A DNA stretch of 64,000 nucleotides from Blautia pseudococcoides (lineage in GTDB: Bacteria > Bacillota > Clostridia > Lachnospirales > Lachnospiraceae). Below are positions 25,442 to 34,718 of this stretch, piece by piece. The position numbers and the translations under genes were made by a program. The DNA is taken from the NCBI RefSeq assembly GCF_001689125.2, contig NZ_CP015405.2, positions 2,583,001 through 2,647,000 of the forward strand. Direction: 5' to 3'. Each line of letters opens with the position of its first letter. The stretch's first letter is position 1. The notes under the pieces are model-generated. The model was given only the letters and a program-made list of their open reading frames with translations. It was not told where the DNA came from and did no database searches.

Positions 25442-26344
25442 TTATGATACATCCACATCCTGCCCGCCGCTTCCAAACCGGAATACCAGCACGGTGATCA
25501 GCACGGAAAACAACAGCAGCATAACAGACAGGGCACTGGCATAACCCATCTTAAATTCCAGGAAACCTCTTCTGTAAATCTGGTGCACAATGGTCGTGGT
25601 CTTATTCAAAGGCCCGCCTGCTGTCATGATATTAATCTGTTCAAATACAGAAAAGCTGTTCACAATTCCCGTCACGAGCAGAAAAAAGGTGGTGGGTCTT
25701 AACAGGGGCCAGGTAATATGCAGAAACTTATGAAGGCTCCCCGCCCCATCAAGGCTTGCCGCCTCATACAGGGAATCCGGTATGGAGGTAAGGCCTGACA
25801 GGAAGATCACCATACTGTATCCGCAGCTCTTCCAGATACTCATAAGGATCACACAGAACATAGCCAATTTAGGGTCCTGCAGCCACTGCTTAGCGGATAA
25901 TCCAAATACTTTTAACAGACTGTTTAAGAGGCCAAAGGTGGGATCATAGATCCACAGCCACACCATGGACATGCAGACCATGGACATAACATTTGGAAGG
26001 TAAAAAGCTGTTCTGAAAATGGGAATAAGCTTTGACTTCCGGTACAGCATCACTGCCAGCATAAGCCCCAGAAACAACTGGGGAAACAAGGTGCCCAGAG
26101 TATACAGCAATGTATTTTTAACAGATACCAGAAAATCGGCATCTTTAAACAGGTTCAGGTAATTCTTCATCCCCACAAACTCCGGCGGTGAATAGAGATT
26201 AAAATTCGTTACGCTGTAATAGATCACAACTCCAATGGGTACCAGGATAAAGACTGTGAAAACGAAGTAGGCCGGCAGAATCATAAGATACGCACAATTG
26301 TCATTTCTGTTCTTTTTTCTCACGGCGTTTGCTTTTTTCATCAT
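25442..26344 (-). CDS. carbohydrate ABC importer permease (MalF/LacF type)
   Basis: The 300-residue inner-membrane subunit has six membrane segments and the EAA coupling motif YEAASLDGAGSLHKFLHITWP. A C-terminal segment reads GGPLNKTTTIVHQIY, typical of sugar MalF-type subunits. It sits between the binding-protein gene and the MalG-type gene in the sulfatase operon and shares their role in uptake of the presumed sulfated sugar. Confidence 0.93.
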   Translation of the reverse strand: MMKKANAVRKKNRNDNCAYLMILPAYFVFTVFILVPIGVVIYYSVTNFNLYSPPEFVGMKNYLNLFKDADFLVSVKNTLLYTLGTLFPQLFLGLMLAVMLYRKSKLIPIFRTAFYLPNVMSMVCMSMVWLWIYDPTFGLLNSLLKVFGLSAKQWLQDPKLAMFCVILMSIWKSCGYSMVIFLSGLTSIPDSLYEAASLDGAGSLHKFLHITWPLLRPTTFFLLVTGIVNSFSVFEQINIMTAGGPLNKTTTIVHQIYRRGFLEFKMGYASALSVMLLLFSVLITVLVFRFGSGGQDVDVS

Positions 26345-26388
26345 GTAAATTCCTCCTTTTTATCAGCATTTAGTACCTCTTTGAGAAT

Positions 26389-27714
26389 TTACTGATTGTC
26401 TATTTCTTCCTGTATCTTATCCGCTGCCGCATCCATGGCTGCCTTTGGACTTTCCACATCATACATTACTTTTTCCATAGCTTCATTGATAATATTGTAA
26501 ACGGAATTGGCATAGGGCACTTTCGGCGACCCGGTTCCGCAGTTAATAGAATCATAGATGACCTGATTTGTCTCAGGGTCCTGCTCAATAAACTTATCTT
26601 TCAGGGATTCCCTGATCGGCGTGGTTCCCAGATCCTCATATCTCGTCCACATGCTCTCAGGGCTGGATACATATTCAATAAACTTCCATACTTCCTCTTT
26701 ATGCCGTGTCTCACCGCTCATAAACAGAAAGCTCATGCCGCAGAAGGTTGCCTGCTGTGTGTTTTTCAGCGGACTGGCAAGCGCAATCTTTCCTTTCAGG
26801 GCGCCATCATTTAACTGCTTAAACGTCTGATCCGTCACAATGCCCATAGCTGCGGTTCCCATACCGAAAGGGTCCTGCTCGGAATTGGAACAGTCAAAGG
26901 GAATGACTCCGGCATCCGCAACCTCTTTCATGAACTCTACCGCTTCAACCGCTTTGTCTGTGTTGCAGAGGATTTCGTCATTATCCTCATCCACCAGGTT
27001 CTTCACACCGTTCTCCTCTATGAAGATAGACATATAATGCTGCATGGAAGTTCCGGAAGTGGGCATGGCGAACCCGGACTGTACCACATTGCCGCTGTCA
27101 TCTTTTTTAATCAGTTTTTTGTGGTCTTCCAGCATTTCCTCCCAGGTTGCAGGCGGTGTATCCGGGTCAAGCCCTGCCTCCTCAAATAGTTCCTTGTTGT
27201 ACGCCAGCATTCTGGGATCCGGAAATACAGCGATTCCGTATGTCTTATCATTGATGCTGCCCAGCTTCAGGGCATTTTCCATAAAATCATCTCTGCCTTC
27301 CCAATTGTCCACATATTCATCCAGTGCCGCATACTGTCCCAGGGGCACCCTGGTCCCCATAGACGCCATGGTGAAATTAATGATATCCGGGGCAGTGCCG
27401 GAAGCAAATCCTGTATTCAGTTTCGTCTCAAAGTCATCTCCGTAAGGACATTCCTGATACTCAAACTGAATATCCGGGTTCTCCTCTTCAAAACCGGCGA
27501 TCATCTTTTCCCAGTAGGCTTTACGCTCAGGTTCTGTCCCGCCTCTTAAAAAGACCAGTTTTGTTTTCTCCCCTGATGATCTCCCGGTATCAGAAGTTGT
27601 CTGCTCCTCTTTTTTCACCAGCTCCTCTGTCCCTTTGCTGCCGCATCCTGCCATGCCCAGGACTGCAGTTGTTCCCATTAGTACCGCGCACAGCAGTGCT
27701 GTTCTTCTCTTCAT
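26389..27714 (-). CDS. extracellular sugar-binding lipoprotein of ABC importer
   Basis: The 441-residue family 1 solute-binding protein has signal peptide and lipobox GMAGC near residue 23, a short Thr/Ser linker, then the binding domain beginning TKLVFLRGGTEPERKAYWEK. It captures the sugar outside the cell and delivers it to the two permeases downstream. The region 27715-27900 before it is 186 bases long and has TATACT at 27749-27754 (minus strand) with a poor -35. This suggests an extra, activator-dependent promoter that the AraC-type regulator next door could use. Confidence 0.93.
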   Translation of the reverse strand: MKRRTALLCAVLMGTTAVLGMAGCGSKGTEELVKKEEQTTSDTGRSSGEKTKLVFLRGGTEPERKAYWEKMIAGFEEENPDIQFEYQECPYGDDFETKLNTGFASGTAPDIINFTMASMGTRVPLGQYAALDEYVDNWEGRDDFMENALKLGSINDKTYGIAVFPDPRMLAYNKELFEEAGLDPDTPPATWEEMLEDHKKLIKKDDSGNVVQSGFAMPTSGTSMQHYMSIFIEENGVKNLVDEDNDEILCNTDKAVEAVEFMKEVADAGVIPFDCSNSEQDPFGMGTAAMGIVTDQTFKQLNDGALKGKIALASPLKNTQQATFCGMSFLFMSGETRHKEEVWKFIEYVSSPESMWTRYEDLGTTPIRESLKDKFIEQDPETNQVIYDSINCGTGSPKVPYANSVYNIINEAMEKVMYDVESPKAAMDAAADKIQEEIDNQ

Positions 27715-27900
27715 ATTTTAAGTTCCTCCTGTTTTTTATTCTATGATCAGTATAAGAAAAACAGGGCTGTACTTCCATGTACCGTGTCCGCTTGTTTTTG
27801 TACTGTGTTTTGCAGTTTTCCTGCACGAGCCCTGCCTTTTGGGTTTTACTCAGACTGCCCGCGGAAAATATGGATTATCTTTGGATTTTTTGACTGGTTT

Positions 27901-29460
27901 TCAGATTCTCTTTCTGTATTCCATAGGAGACTTTCCATACCGCTCCTTAAAAGCCCTGCTGAAATATGCCGCATCCGGAAACCCGGCCATTCCTGCAATC
28001 TCCTGTATGCTTTTTCTGGTGTCAGCCAGCAGCCTGCAGGACTCCTCCAGCCTGACTCGTAGAAGAAAGTCACTGAACTTCTCTCCCGTCTCCTTTTTAA
28101 AAAGAACAGAGACATAACTTTTATTTAAATGGACCAGAACCGATACCTCTTCCAGGGAGATCTTCTGTTTATAATTCTGTTTCACATGGTCTATTATCTG
28201 CCGAACCGGAAGCGAATACTGGTTTATGCTGCACTTTTCTCTGCAGATTTTGCATATACCGGCCATCCCGGCATACATCCAGCTTCTCAGGCTGTCTAAT
28301 GTCTCAAACTGCTCGCTGAACATCATTTCTGTATTTCTGACTTTCTCCTCTTCCGCTGCTGTCAGGGCATACGTCCTGGCCTTCTGGATGCAGGAGGACA
28401 GTAGCTCAATGCACAGTGCTTTCACGTAGGCAGGGGGCAGCATGGTTTTTCTTCCTGCATCCAGAAGGACACCTCTCATCTTCTCCTCAGCGCTTGCAAA
28501 ATCATTTTCTGACACTGCTGCCAGAATCTCTTTCATCTCCTTAGCATAATATAAATCACCATCCCCGGCAGCGGCGCTCACCGACATGGTCTCATATCTC
28601 TGCATTCCCGGGATTCCGAAAAAGATACGGTTCTCCCTGGCTGTCCTGGCCTGTCTCAGCCTATCCCTAAGATGTAAAAAACCGTCTTTCCCTGCGCTGC
28701 TCCCTATATAAACCTCCGCCCCCAGATTCATCTCTAAAAGCGCCTCCAGCTTTTTTGCGAATACGTCCCGGTCCATATGCAGGCCTGGATTATAGATAAG
28801 AAGATACTCCCCGTCTTCCATGGGGATGCAGACACCGTCTATGTGTTCCTCCTGCATGAAAAGTTCTGCAACTTCCGCTGCCGCATACTTTTCTTCCTGT
28901 TTTGACAGAGATATAGAAAGCAGAACAATCCCCTTCTCTTTCAGAGAAATGCCGTACGCCCCCATTTCCCGGATAAGAATTTCTTGTTTCTCTTTGCAGT
29001 CAGCTTCTATCAGCTTCAGTATTATATTTTTCTGCTGCGCTTCCCCGGAGCCGGAATCCGCAGTATTTTCCGGCACTCTGCTTTTTTCAAGAAAACGCTT
29101 GGCCTCCTCCAGAATAGATTTCAATCCCTCTTTGGTGATCTCAGGCTTGAGTATAAATTCATGAGCCCCTGTCTTCAGTGCCTGTCTGGCATAATGAAAA
29201 TCATCATAAGCACTCAGGATCACTTTGTAAGGCTGTACCACCCTCTCTTTTTTCAGTTCATCCAGAAATTCCAGACCATCCATAACTGCCATCCGGATAT
29301 CAGTAAACACCACCTCCACTTCATGCTCCCTGCAGTATTCCAAGGCCTGTTTTCCATTAGCAAATTCCCCTGTCACATGATAATTAATATCCAGTTCCTC
29401 TATTTTTTTCCTCACCCATCTACGGGTTACTGCTTCGTCTTCCACAATTATAATCCGCAT
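27901..29460 (-). CDS. YesN-type response regulator with AraC DNA-binding domain
   Basis: The 519-residue regulator has a receiver domain (1-120) with VEDEA and phosphoacceptor Asp54 (VFTDIRMAVMDG). A long middle region follows, then two AraC-type helix-turn-helix motifs at the C-terminus (ISLEEVSVLVHLNKSYVSVLF and IQEIAGMAGFPDAAYFSRAFK). Its start overlaps the end of the kinase gene by 13 bases. It should activate the sugar import/sulfatase genes downstream when the kinase senses the ligand. Confidence 0.93.
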   Translation of the reverse strand: MRIIIVEDEAVTRRWVRKKIEELDINYHVTGEFANGKQALEYCREHEVEVVFTDIRMAVMDGLEFLDELKKERVVQPYKVILSAYDDFHYARQALKTGAHEFILKPEITKEGLKSILEEAKRFLEKSRVPENTADSGSGEAQQKNIILKLIEADCKEKQEILIREMGAYGISLKEKGIVLLSISLSKQEEKYAAAEVAELFMQEEHIDGVCIPMEDGEYLLIYNPGLHMDRDVFAKKLEALLEMNLGAEVYIGSSAGKDGFLHLRDRLRQARTARENRIFFGIPGMQRYETMSVSAAAGDGDLYYAKEMKEILAAVSENDFASAEEKMRGVLLDAGRKTMLPPAYVKALCIELLSSCIQKARTYALTAAEEEKVRNTEMMFSEQFETLDSLRSWMYAGMAGICKICREKCSINQYSLPVRQIIDHVKQNYKQKISLEEVSVLVHLNKSYVSVLFKKETGEKFSDFLLRVRLEESCRLLADTRKSIQEIAGMAGFPDAAYFSRAFKERYGKSPMEYRKRI

Positions 29461-31310
29461 CTTATGTCTCTCATCTCCTCCTGCCCTGTAGTCCTTACAC
29501 CTTTCTGCACAGCCTTGTGGGGAATCCTGATGTCAAAACGCATTCCGCCTCCAGAAGTGTGCTCCGCTGAAATTCCGTATTCCTCACCATAAATGATCTG
29601 CAGGCGTTTCTGTACATTTCGGATTCCGATTCCGCTGAACTGTTCTTTTGTGTGTGTTTCCTCCTTTCCTGCCAAAACCTCACGGATATATTCCAGATTG
29701 CCCCCGATTCCGTCATCCTCCACGCGGACCAAAAGAATCCCTCCCTCTGCCCTGGCCTCGATCAGGATATGGCCTGTATCCTCTTTTTGGCAAAAACCGT
29801 GGGCAATGGCATTTTCCACAAGGGGCTGAACGGATATCCTGGGAATCAGGCAGTCTCCTGCCTCAGCGGACACCTCCAGGTTCCACACAAAGGTATCCTG
29901 ATATCTGTTTTCCATAAGGACCAGGTAATTTTTCAGGGATTCCATCTCCTCTGCGACAGGAATCAGCTCTCTTTTGTCAGAATAGGTTCTTCTGAGCAGT
30001 TTCACCAGCGCCAGAAGGGACTGGTCTGCCCGGTCCCCCATATCCATTTCTACCAGAAAGCGGATGGATGCCAGGGTATTATACAAAAAATGGGGATTTA
30101 TCTGCGCCTGCAAAGCCTGCATTTCCAGGCTCCGCTTCTCCTCCTCCTCCTGTTCCAGCCTAACGATCAACTCTTCTATCCGTTCCAGCATCTGATTAAA
30201 CTGCAGGCTCAGCTGACCGAATTCATCGGTTGTCTCCACCGGAGTGCGCACAGTCAGGTCCCCTCTGTATACATTTTTCATGTCTGCCTTCAGCTTTTGC
30301 AGCGGACCGCTGATATATCTGGAATTGTATACAGACATAAACACAGCCAGCAGGACATACACAGCAGCCACCAGGAGAATCATGACAAAAATACGGTTTC
30401 CGGCCCATACCGCTCCTTTTTCCTCCTCATACATCACCAGTTTCCAGCCTGTTGTCTCGTTTGTGACAAAAGAAACCTGAGCCGGCTGGCCGTTCATCCC
30501 AGCGGAAAAATATCCGTGGTCATATCCTGTCAGTTTGCTCAGATACCCCTTCTCCTCCACCCTCTGCTGCGTGAGGCTGTCCTCTGTACTGCAGAGGATC
30601 CGCCCTGTGCCGTCCATCAGAAAAACCTGCTGGCTTTCTTTTTCCAAACCACCCTGGAAGATGTCTTTCATCTGCTTCTGCTGTATATTGACCTCCATGA
30701 TCCCAAGCACTCTGCCGCTGTTCAGATTCTTAGTAAGGCGCACAGCCCGCATGGCGCTGCCGTCCTCTGTCTTCTGGAATTCCTCACTCACATATGCGGG
30801 AATGTATTTGATGCTGCTGGTATTCTCCCCCAGTTGTTGGTACCAATCCTCCTGCATAAGCTGCTCAAGCCTGGGATAAACTAGGTTTTCACTTCCGTCA
30901 TCCTCTGTGGAATAATTTTTTCCGTTGTCGCAGAGAAGGCGCATATTGTAGTCCATATTACTGTAGATAATCCGGCTCTCCCTGAAATAGCTGCGGATGT
31001 GCTTCTGTGTCACGATTTCATCATAAGGAGCCGGAAAATCCCTCAGGGAGATCAGCCGGTTCAGTTCCCGGTTGCAGTAAAAATAATTTGTATATGATAT
31101 AATGTCCTGGAACATGTCCTCCATGTTCTGGTCTATCTGATTCAGGATCACCATCTTAGAGCTGTTCAGCCTCTCATTGGCGCCTGTCTGCACAAGGTTA
31201 AAAAGCAGCAGCATGAGGATCAAACACGGCACCACAAATAACACCAGATTGGATAGAAGAATCTTCCGTCCCAGGCCCAGGCTCTGTAATTTCTTTTTTA
31301 TCTTTCCCAT
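29448..31310 (-). CDS. YesM-type sensor histidine kinase
   Basis: The 620-residue membrane kinase has a first membrane segment (about 20-42), an extracellular ligand-binding (Cache-like) domain of about 250 residues, a second segment (about 300-325), HAMP (ISGPLQKLKADMKNVYRGDL), a coiled coil, the His_kinase box ALQAQINPHFLYNTLASIRF, and a HATPase domain with LVENAIAHGF and GIGIRNVQKRL. Its first codons overlap the end of the maturase gene by 13 bases. The cognate regulator follows with another 13-base overlap. It probably senses the extracellular sugar or the loaded binding protein. Confidence 0.92.
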   Translation of the reverse strand: MGKIKKKLQSLGLGRKILLSNLVLFVVPCLILMLLLFNLVQTGANERLNSSKMVILNQIDQNMEDMFQDIISYTNYFYCNRELNRLISLRDFPAPYDEIVTQKHIRSYFRESRIIYSNMDYNMRLLCDNGKNYSTEDDGSENLVYPRLEQLMQEDWYQQLGENTSSIKYIPAYVSEEFQKTEDGSAMRAVRLTKNLNSGRVLGIMEVNIQQKQMKDIFQGGLEKESQQVFLMDGTGRILCSTEDSLTQQRVEEKGYLSKLTGYDHGYFSAGMNGQPAQVSFVTNETTGWKLVMYEEEKGAVWAGNRIFVMILLVAAVYVLLAVFMSVYNSRYISGPLQKLKADMKNVYRGDLTVRTPVETTDEFGQLSLQFNQMLERIEELIVRLEQEEEEKRSLEMQALQAQINPHFLYNTLASIRFLVEMDMGDRADQSLLALVKLLRRTYSDKRELIPVAEEMESLKNYLVLMENRYQDTFVWNLEVSAEAGDCLIPRISVQPLVENAIAHGFCQKEDTGHILIEARAEGGILLVRVEDDGIGGNLEYIREVLAGKEETHTKEQFSGIGIRNVQKRLQIIYGEEYGISAEHTSGGGMRFDIRIPHKAVQKGVRTTGQEEMRDIRCGL

Positions 31311-32449
31311 ATATGTACGATCTCCTGAAGTCTAGGCAGGGCATAAGCAAAGAATGCCTTGTATGCCTCACAGTAATAATTCTTTCCTCTTATATACGTG
31401 CCGTCCACCTGTTTTTCCGTTCTGCACAAACGACGGCAGCCATTCCTGCAAAGTACCAGATACGGGCATTCTCTGCACTCTTTTGGCAGTATCCTGGACC
31501 CCCTGATAAATCCCAGCTCTTCTCTTTTTGCATCCATCTCCTCAAAAGTATTATTCTTGATATTCCCCAGCCTCCATGCATCCAGGGCATAAAAATCACA
31601 GGGATACAGGCTGCCGTCCGCCTCTGCTACCCACTGGATCCCACAGACGCCACGCAGACTGCACAGCTCCGGTGCCTGCCCCTTCAGTATGGCCGCCAGA
31701 TTTTCAAAATACCTGATGTAAACACTTTTCTCCTCTGACGGCCTCCCTGCTTTCTTTTTTATATCCTGATACCAGCAGTCAAACAAACTTTTCAGGAAAA
31801 GGCCGTATTTCTCAGGAGACAGGGAGTAAGTGCCTGTTCCCTGTATCTCCCCAATGGGGTCCAGGCATTCAATATACTGCTGGCAGTAAAGCCCCTGCTT
31901 TTTGAAAAAACTATACAGCCGCTGTGCATGTCCGGCAGAATACCCCGTCACAACGGTGAGGATATTAAACTCTATTCCATGTTTCTTTAGCGCTGCGATG
32001 GTTTTCATGACCGGTTTAAAGGTACCTTCTCCTTTCGCATCCCTGCGCAGACGGTCGTGACAGTCCCTGCCGCCATCCAGGGAGATTCCCACCAGGAATT
32101 TATTTTCCTTCAGAAAAGGAAACCAATCCTCCCCCATCCTGTATCCGTTGGTCTGGATGTTATATTCTGTCTGTATTTTCTTTTTATTGTTTTTTTTGAC
32201 AATCTCTGTAAATGCCCTGTAATAAGATAGCCCTGCAAGGGTAGGTTCCCCTCCCTGGAAAGTAAAGGTGCAGCGTTTTTCCGCATAGTCCAAGGCCTTT
32301 TCTATGAGCGTCTGCGCAGTATCCAACTCCATGATCCCATAGGATTGAATTTCCCTGCTGCAGGCTTCGTCCGCATAAAAGCAGTAGGAACATCTCATAT
32401 TGCAATTTCCGGATGCAGGTTTTATGAGTAAGTGCAGTGTATCAACCAT
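31298..32449 (-). CDS. anaerobic sulfatase-maturating enzyme (radical SAM/SPASM)
   Basis: The 383-residue enzyme has the radical SAM cluster motif CNMRCSYC (Cys16, Cys20, Cys23), then GGEPTL and GISLDGGRDCHDRLRRD. A C-terminal SPASM domain has Cys motifs around YPCDFYALDAWRLGN and CRECPYLVLCRNGCRRLC. The Asp in PCDFY matches the general base of characterised anSMEs. It oxidises the active-site Cys of sulfatases to formylglycine without oxygen. As first gene of the unit that also encodes a CGPCR sulfatase 7 kb downstream, it is most likely dedicated to that enzyme. Confidence 0.92.
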   Translation of the reverse strand: MVDTLHLLIKPASGNCNMRCSYCFYADEACSREIQSYGIMELDTAQTLIEKALDYAEKRCTFTFQGGEPTLAGLSYYRAFTEIVKKNNKKKIQTEYNIQTNGYRMGEDWFPFLKENKFLVGISLDGGRDCHDRLRRDAKGEGTFKPVMKTIAALKKHGIEFNILTVVTGYSAGHAQRLYSFFKKQGLYCQQYIECLDPIGEIQGTGTYSLSPEKYGLFLKSLFDCWYQDIKKKAGRPSEEKSVYIRYFENLAAILKGQAPELCSLRGVCGIQWVAEADGSLYPCDFYALDAWRLGNIKNNTFEEMDAKREELGFIRGSRILPKECRECPYLVLCRNGCRRLCRTEKQVDGTYIRGKNYYCEAYKAFFAYALPRLQEIVHIWER

Positions 32450-32505
32450 ATTGTTTTCTCCTTATTTTTCCACAGAATATGGGTATTTTTTCATATATAT
32501 CATTT

Positions 32506-32534
32506 AGTATATCCTTTGTAAAAAGCAGGGACAA
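32506..32534 (-). promoter_or_regulatory. promoter of the sulfatase/sugar-import unit
   Basis: Reading the minus strand: TTGTCC (32534-32529), 17 bases, TATACT (32511-32506). The start would fall about 50 bases before the maturase start codon. The near-consensus boxes suggest basal expression of maturase, kinase and regulator. Confidence 0.6.
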
Positions 32535-32571
32535 TAGGTTATCTTTGACAGTTTTTGAACTATATTTGGAT

Positions 32572-32610
32572 AAAAAAACGCCCCGGTCCGGCTTGTCTCC
32601 GGACTGGGGC
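32572..32610 (-). terminator. intrinsic terminator of lysA
   Basis: On the minus strand GCCCCAGTCCGG pairs with CCGGACCGGGGC (one G-U pair) around a 7-base loop, then GTTTTTTT. It insulates lysA from the sugar unit. Confidence 0.88.
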
Positions 32611-32620
32611 AGTCTCTCTC

Positions 32621-33892
32621 TTATTGATCCAGTTTGCTGTAAATATCAAAACAATCCAGGGTGGCAAAGTAATCTTTCGGCGTCTCCGCGCGGCGGATAA
32701 GTTGTGTGCTGCCGTCTTCTTTCAGAAGGATCTCCGCGGATTTTAGTTTTCCATTATAATTATATCCCATGGCATAGCCGTGTGCACCTGTGTCATGGAT
32801 AACCAGCAAGTCACCTTTTTCGATTTCAGGCAGCATGCGGTCAACTGCAAATTTGTCATTATTCTCGCACAGGGAACCTGCAATATCGTATTTGTGATCA
32901 CTGGGTTTGTCCTCTTTTCCCATGACGGTGATATGGTGATATGCACCGTACATAGCAGGGCGCATCAAATCCACTGCGCAGGCATCCACACCGATATACT
33001 CCTTATGAGTATGTTTTTCATGAATGGCTTTGGTTACCAGACAGCCGTACGGGCCCATCATAAAGCGTCCCATCTCTGAATAGATCGCCACATCTCCCAT
33101 ACCTGCAGGCACCAATACTTCCTCATATACTTCTTTCACGCCTGCTCCGATCACGCGGATATCATTGGCCTTCATATCAGGAGTATAGGGAATTCCCACG
33201 CCTCCGGACAGGTTGATGAATTTAATATCTGCCCCGGTCTCCTGTTCCAGCTTTACTGCAAGCTTGAAAAGCTCTTTTGCCAGCACCGGGTAATACTCAT
33301 TTGTCACCGTATTGCTGGCCAGAAATGCATGGATCCCAAATTCCTCCGCGCCTTTTTCCTTCAGGACGCGGAAGGCTTCAAAGATCTGCGCTGTGGTCAT
33401 TCCGTATTTTGCATCTCCGGGATTGTCCATGATGCCGTTTCCCATCTCAAACACACCGCCCGGATTATAGCGGCAGCTAATGCGTTTCGGGATAGCGCCC
33501 AAGGTCTTTTCCAGGAAATCAATATGTGTGAAATCATCCAGATTAATGGCAGCTCCCAGTTTGCTGGCATACACATAATCCTTTGCCGGCGTGTCATTGG
33601 AGGAGAACATAATGTCATCCCCTGTGCAGCCCATGGCTTCGGACAGCATCAACTCTGTGTAGGAGGAGCAGTCACAGCCGCAGCCGTATTCTCTTAAAAT
33701 ATCCACCAGGAACGGATTGGGATTTGCCTTCACTGCAAAATATTCCTTAAACCCTTCATTCCAGGAAAATGCCTCTTTCACAGCCTTCACGTTCTCCCGG
33801 ATCCCTTTCTCGTCATACAGGTGAAAGGGCGTCGGGTATTTTTTTACAATTTCATCCAACTGTTCTTTTGTGACAAATGTTTTTTTCTCCAT
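32621..33892 (-). CDS. lysA: diaminopimelate decarboxylase-like PLP enzyme (EC 4.1.1.20)
   Basis: The 423-residue fold-type III PLP enzyme makes L-lysine from meso-diaminopimelate. Lys55 in YFAVKANPNP binds PLP. GGVGIPY gives the phosphate-binding glycine loop, and GSLCENNDKF corresponds to the usual CESGD catalytic Cys segment. The usual HFHIGS stretch is replaced by IHAFLASNTV, so this belongs to a divergent LysA subgroup common in Clostridia. Alternative amino-acid decarboxylase activity cannot be excluded. AAAGGAG precedes the start, and it follows the HAD gene by 32 bases, possibly co-transcribed. Confidence 0.88.
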   Translation of the reverse strand: MEKKTFVTKEQLDEIVKKYPTPFHLYDEKGIRENVKAVKEAFSWNEGFKEYFAVKANPNPFLVDILREYGCGCDCSSYTELMLSEAMGCTGDDIMFSSNDTPAKDYVYASKLGAAINLDDFTHIDFLEKTLGAIPKRISCRYNPGGVFEMGNGIMDNPGDAKYGMTTAQIFEAFRVLKEKGAEEFGIHAFLASNTVTNEYYPVLAKELFKLAVKLEQETGADIKFINLSGGVGIPYTPDMKANDIRVIGAGVKEVYEEVLVPAGMGDVAIYSEMGRFMMGPYGCLVTKAIHEKHTHKEYIGVDACAVDLMRPAMYGAYHHITVMGKEDKPSDHKYDIAGSLCENNDKFAVDRMLPEIEKGDLLVIHDTGAHGYAMGYNYNGKLKSAEILLKEDGSTQLIRRAETPKDYFATLDCFDIYSKLDQ

Positions 33893-33924
33893 CGAAACTT
33901 TCTCCTTTGGTAATTTCTTTTATA

Positions 33925-34587
33925 TCAGCAATTTTCAATCCACCTGGCAACGGCAAGCAGGGATTCCATTTTGCCGTCCAGCAGTTGGTCCACCGGTGAG
34001 GAATCCGTGAGCAGGTCGGGTATCATTATGGTTATCATACCTGCTTTGTGGGCCGAACGTATGCCGTTGTAAGAGTCCTCAAGGGCAAGGGCATGGGCTG
34101 GGCTGACCTTCAGCGCTTCACAGGCTTTCAGGTAAATCTCAGGAGATGGTTTTGCCTCGGAAACCATACTCCCTGTGATGACAGCCGTAAAATATGCGGT
34201 TATCCCTTCCCGTTTCAGATTGTTCTTTGCATACTCGTGGCTTGATGAGGTTGCCACTGCCATGGGAATCCCCCGCTGTGCCAGCACATCCAGAAGTTCA
34301 TGAAGCCCTTTCTTTGCCGGAAGGCCGTTCTTCTTCTCATACTCCCAGAATGCTTTTCTGTATTCATCCCGGAACTGTCCGAAGGGGAAATCTTCCCCGT
34401 ACTTATCTTTAAAGTGGCGCTTTCTCTTGTCTACATTAAAACCAAGGGTATGAAAAATATTATCCCCCAGCTTCCCGTATCCCATCCGCTCCCCCGCCAC
34501 ATCCCAGGAGTATTTTACGATCCTCTCACTGTCAAACATCAGGCCGTCCATGTCAAAGACAACACCGTGGATTTCTTTTTTCTCCAT
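33925..34587 (-). CDS. HAD-superfamily phosphatase (beta-phosphoglucomutase-like)
   Basis: The 220-residue protein has HAD motif I VVFDMDGLMFDSE (nucleophile Asp), motif II VATSSS, motif III Lys in EAKPSPEIY and motif IV LEDSYNGI. A helical cap lies between motifs I and II, giving subfamily IA. Such enzymes dephosphorylate sugar phosphates or nucleotides, or interconvert glucose 1- and 6-phosphate; the substrate is not deducible. It may form an operon with lysA downstream. Confidence 0.88.
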   Translation of the reverse strand: MEKKEIHGVVFDMDGLMFDSERIVKYSWDVAGERMGYGKLGDNIFHTLGFNVDKRKRHFKDKYGEDFPFGQFRDEYRKAFWEYEKKNGLPAKKGLHELLDVLAQRGIPMAVATSSSHEYAKNNLKREGITAYFTAVITGSMVSEAKPSPEIYLKACEALKVSPAHALALEDSYNGIRSAHKAGMITIMIPDLLTDSSPVDQLLDGKMESLLAVARWIENC

Positions 34588-34646
34588 AGTTCTGCTCCTT
34601 TTTGTACGGATACTATCATAACGGTTTTTTCCGCATTTTGCAACAC

Positions 34647-34673
34647 AAAAACTCCCCAGATGTACTGGGGAGC
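34647..34673 (-). terminator. intrinsic terminator of the oxidoreductase operon
   Basis: On the minus strand CTCCCCAG pairs with CTGGGGAG around TACAT, followed by TTTTTGTG. It ends the unit that starts with the binding-protein gene at 41173. Confidence 0.8.
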
Positions 34674-34718
34674 CTGATCAAACGATAGGGCACTGGGATA
34701 AATGTGTGTCTGCCATCA

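Noticed and set aside
29652..30884. 410-residue open frame on the plus strand
   Set aside because: Antisense to the YesM kinase at 29448-31310, which has all kinase motifs.
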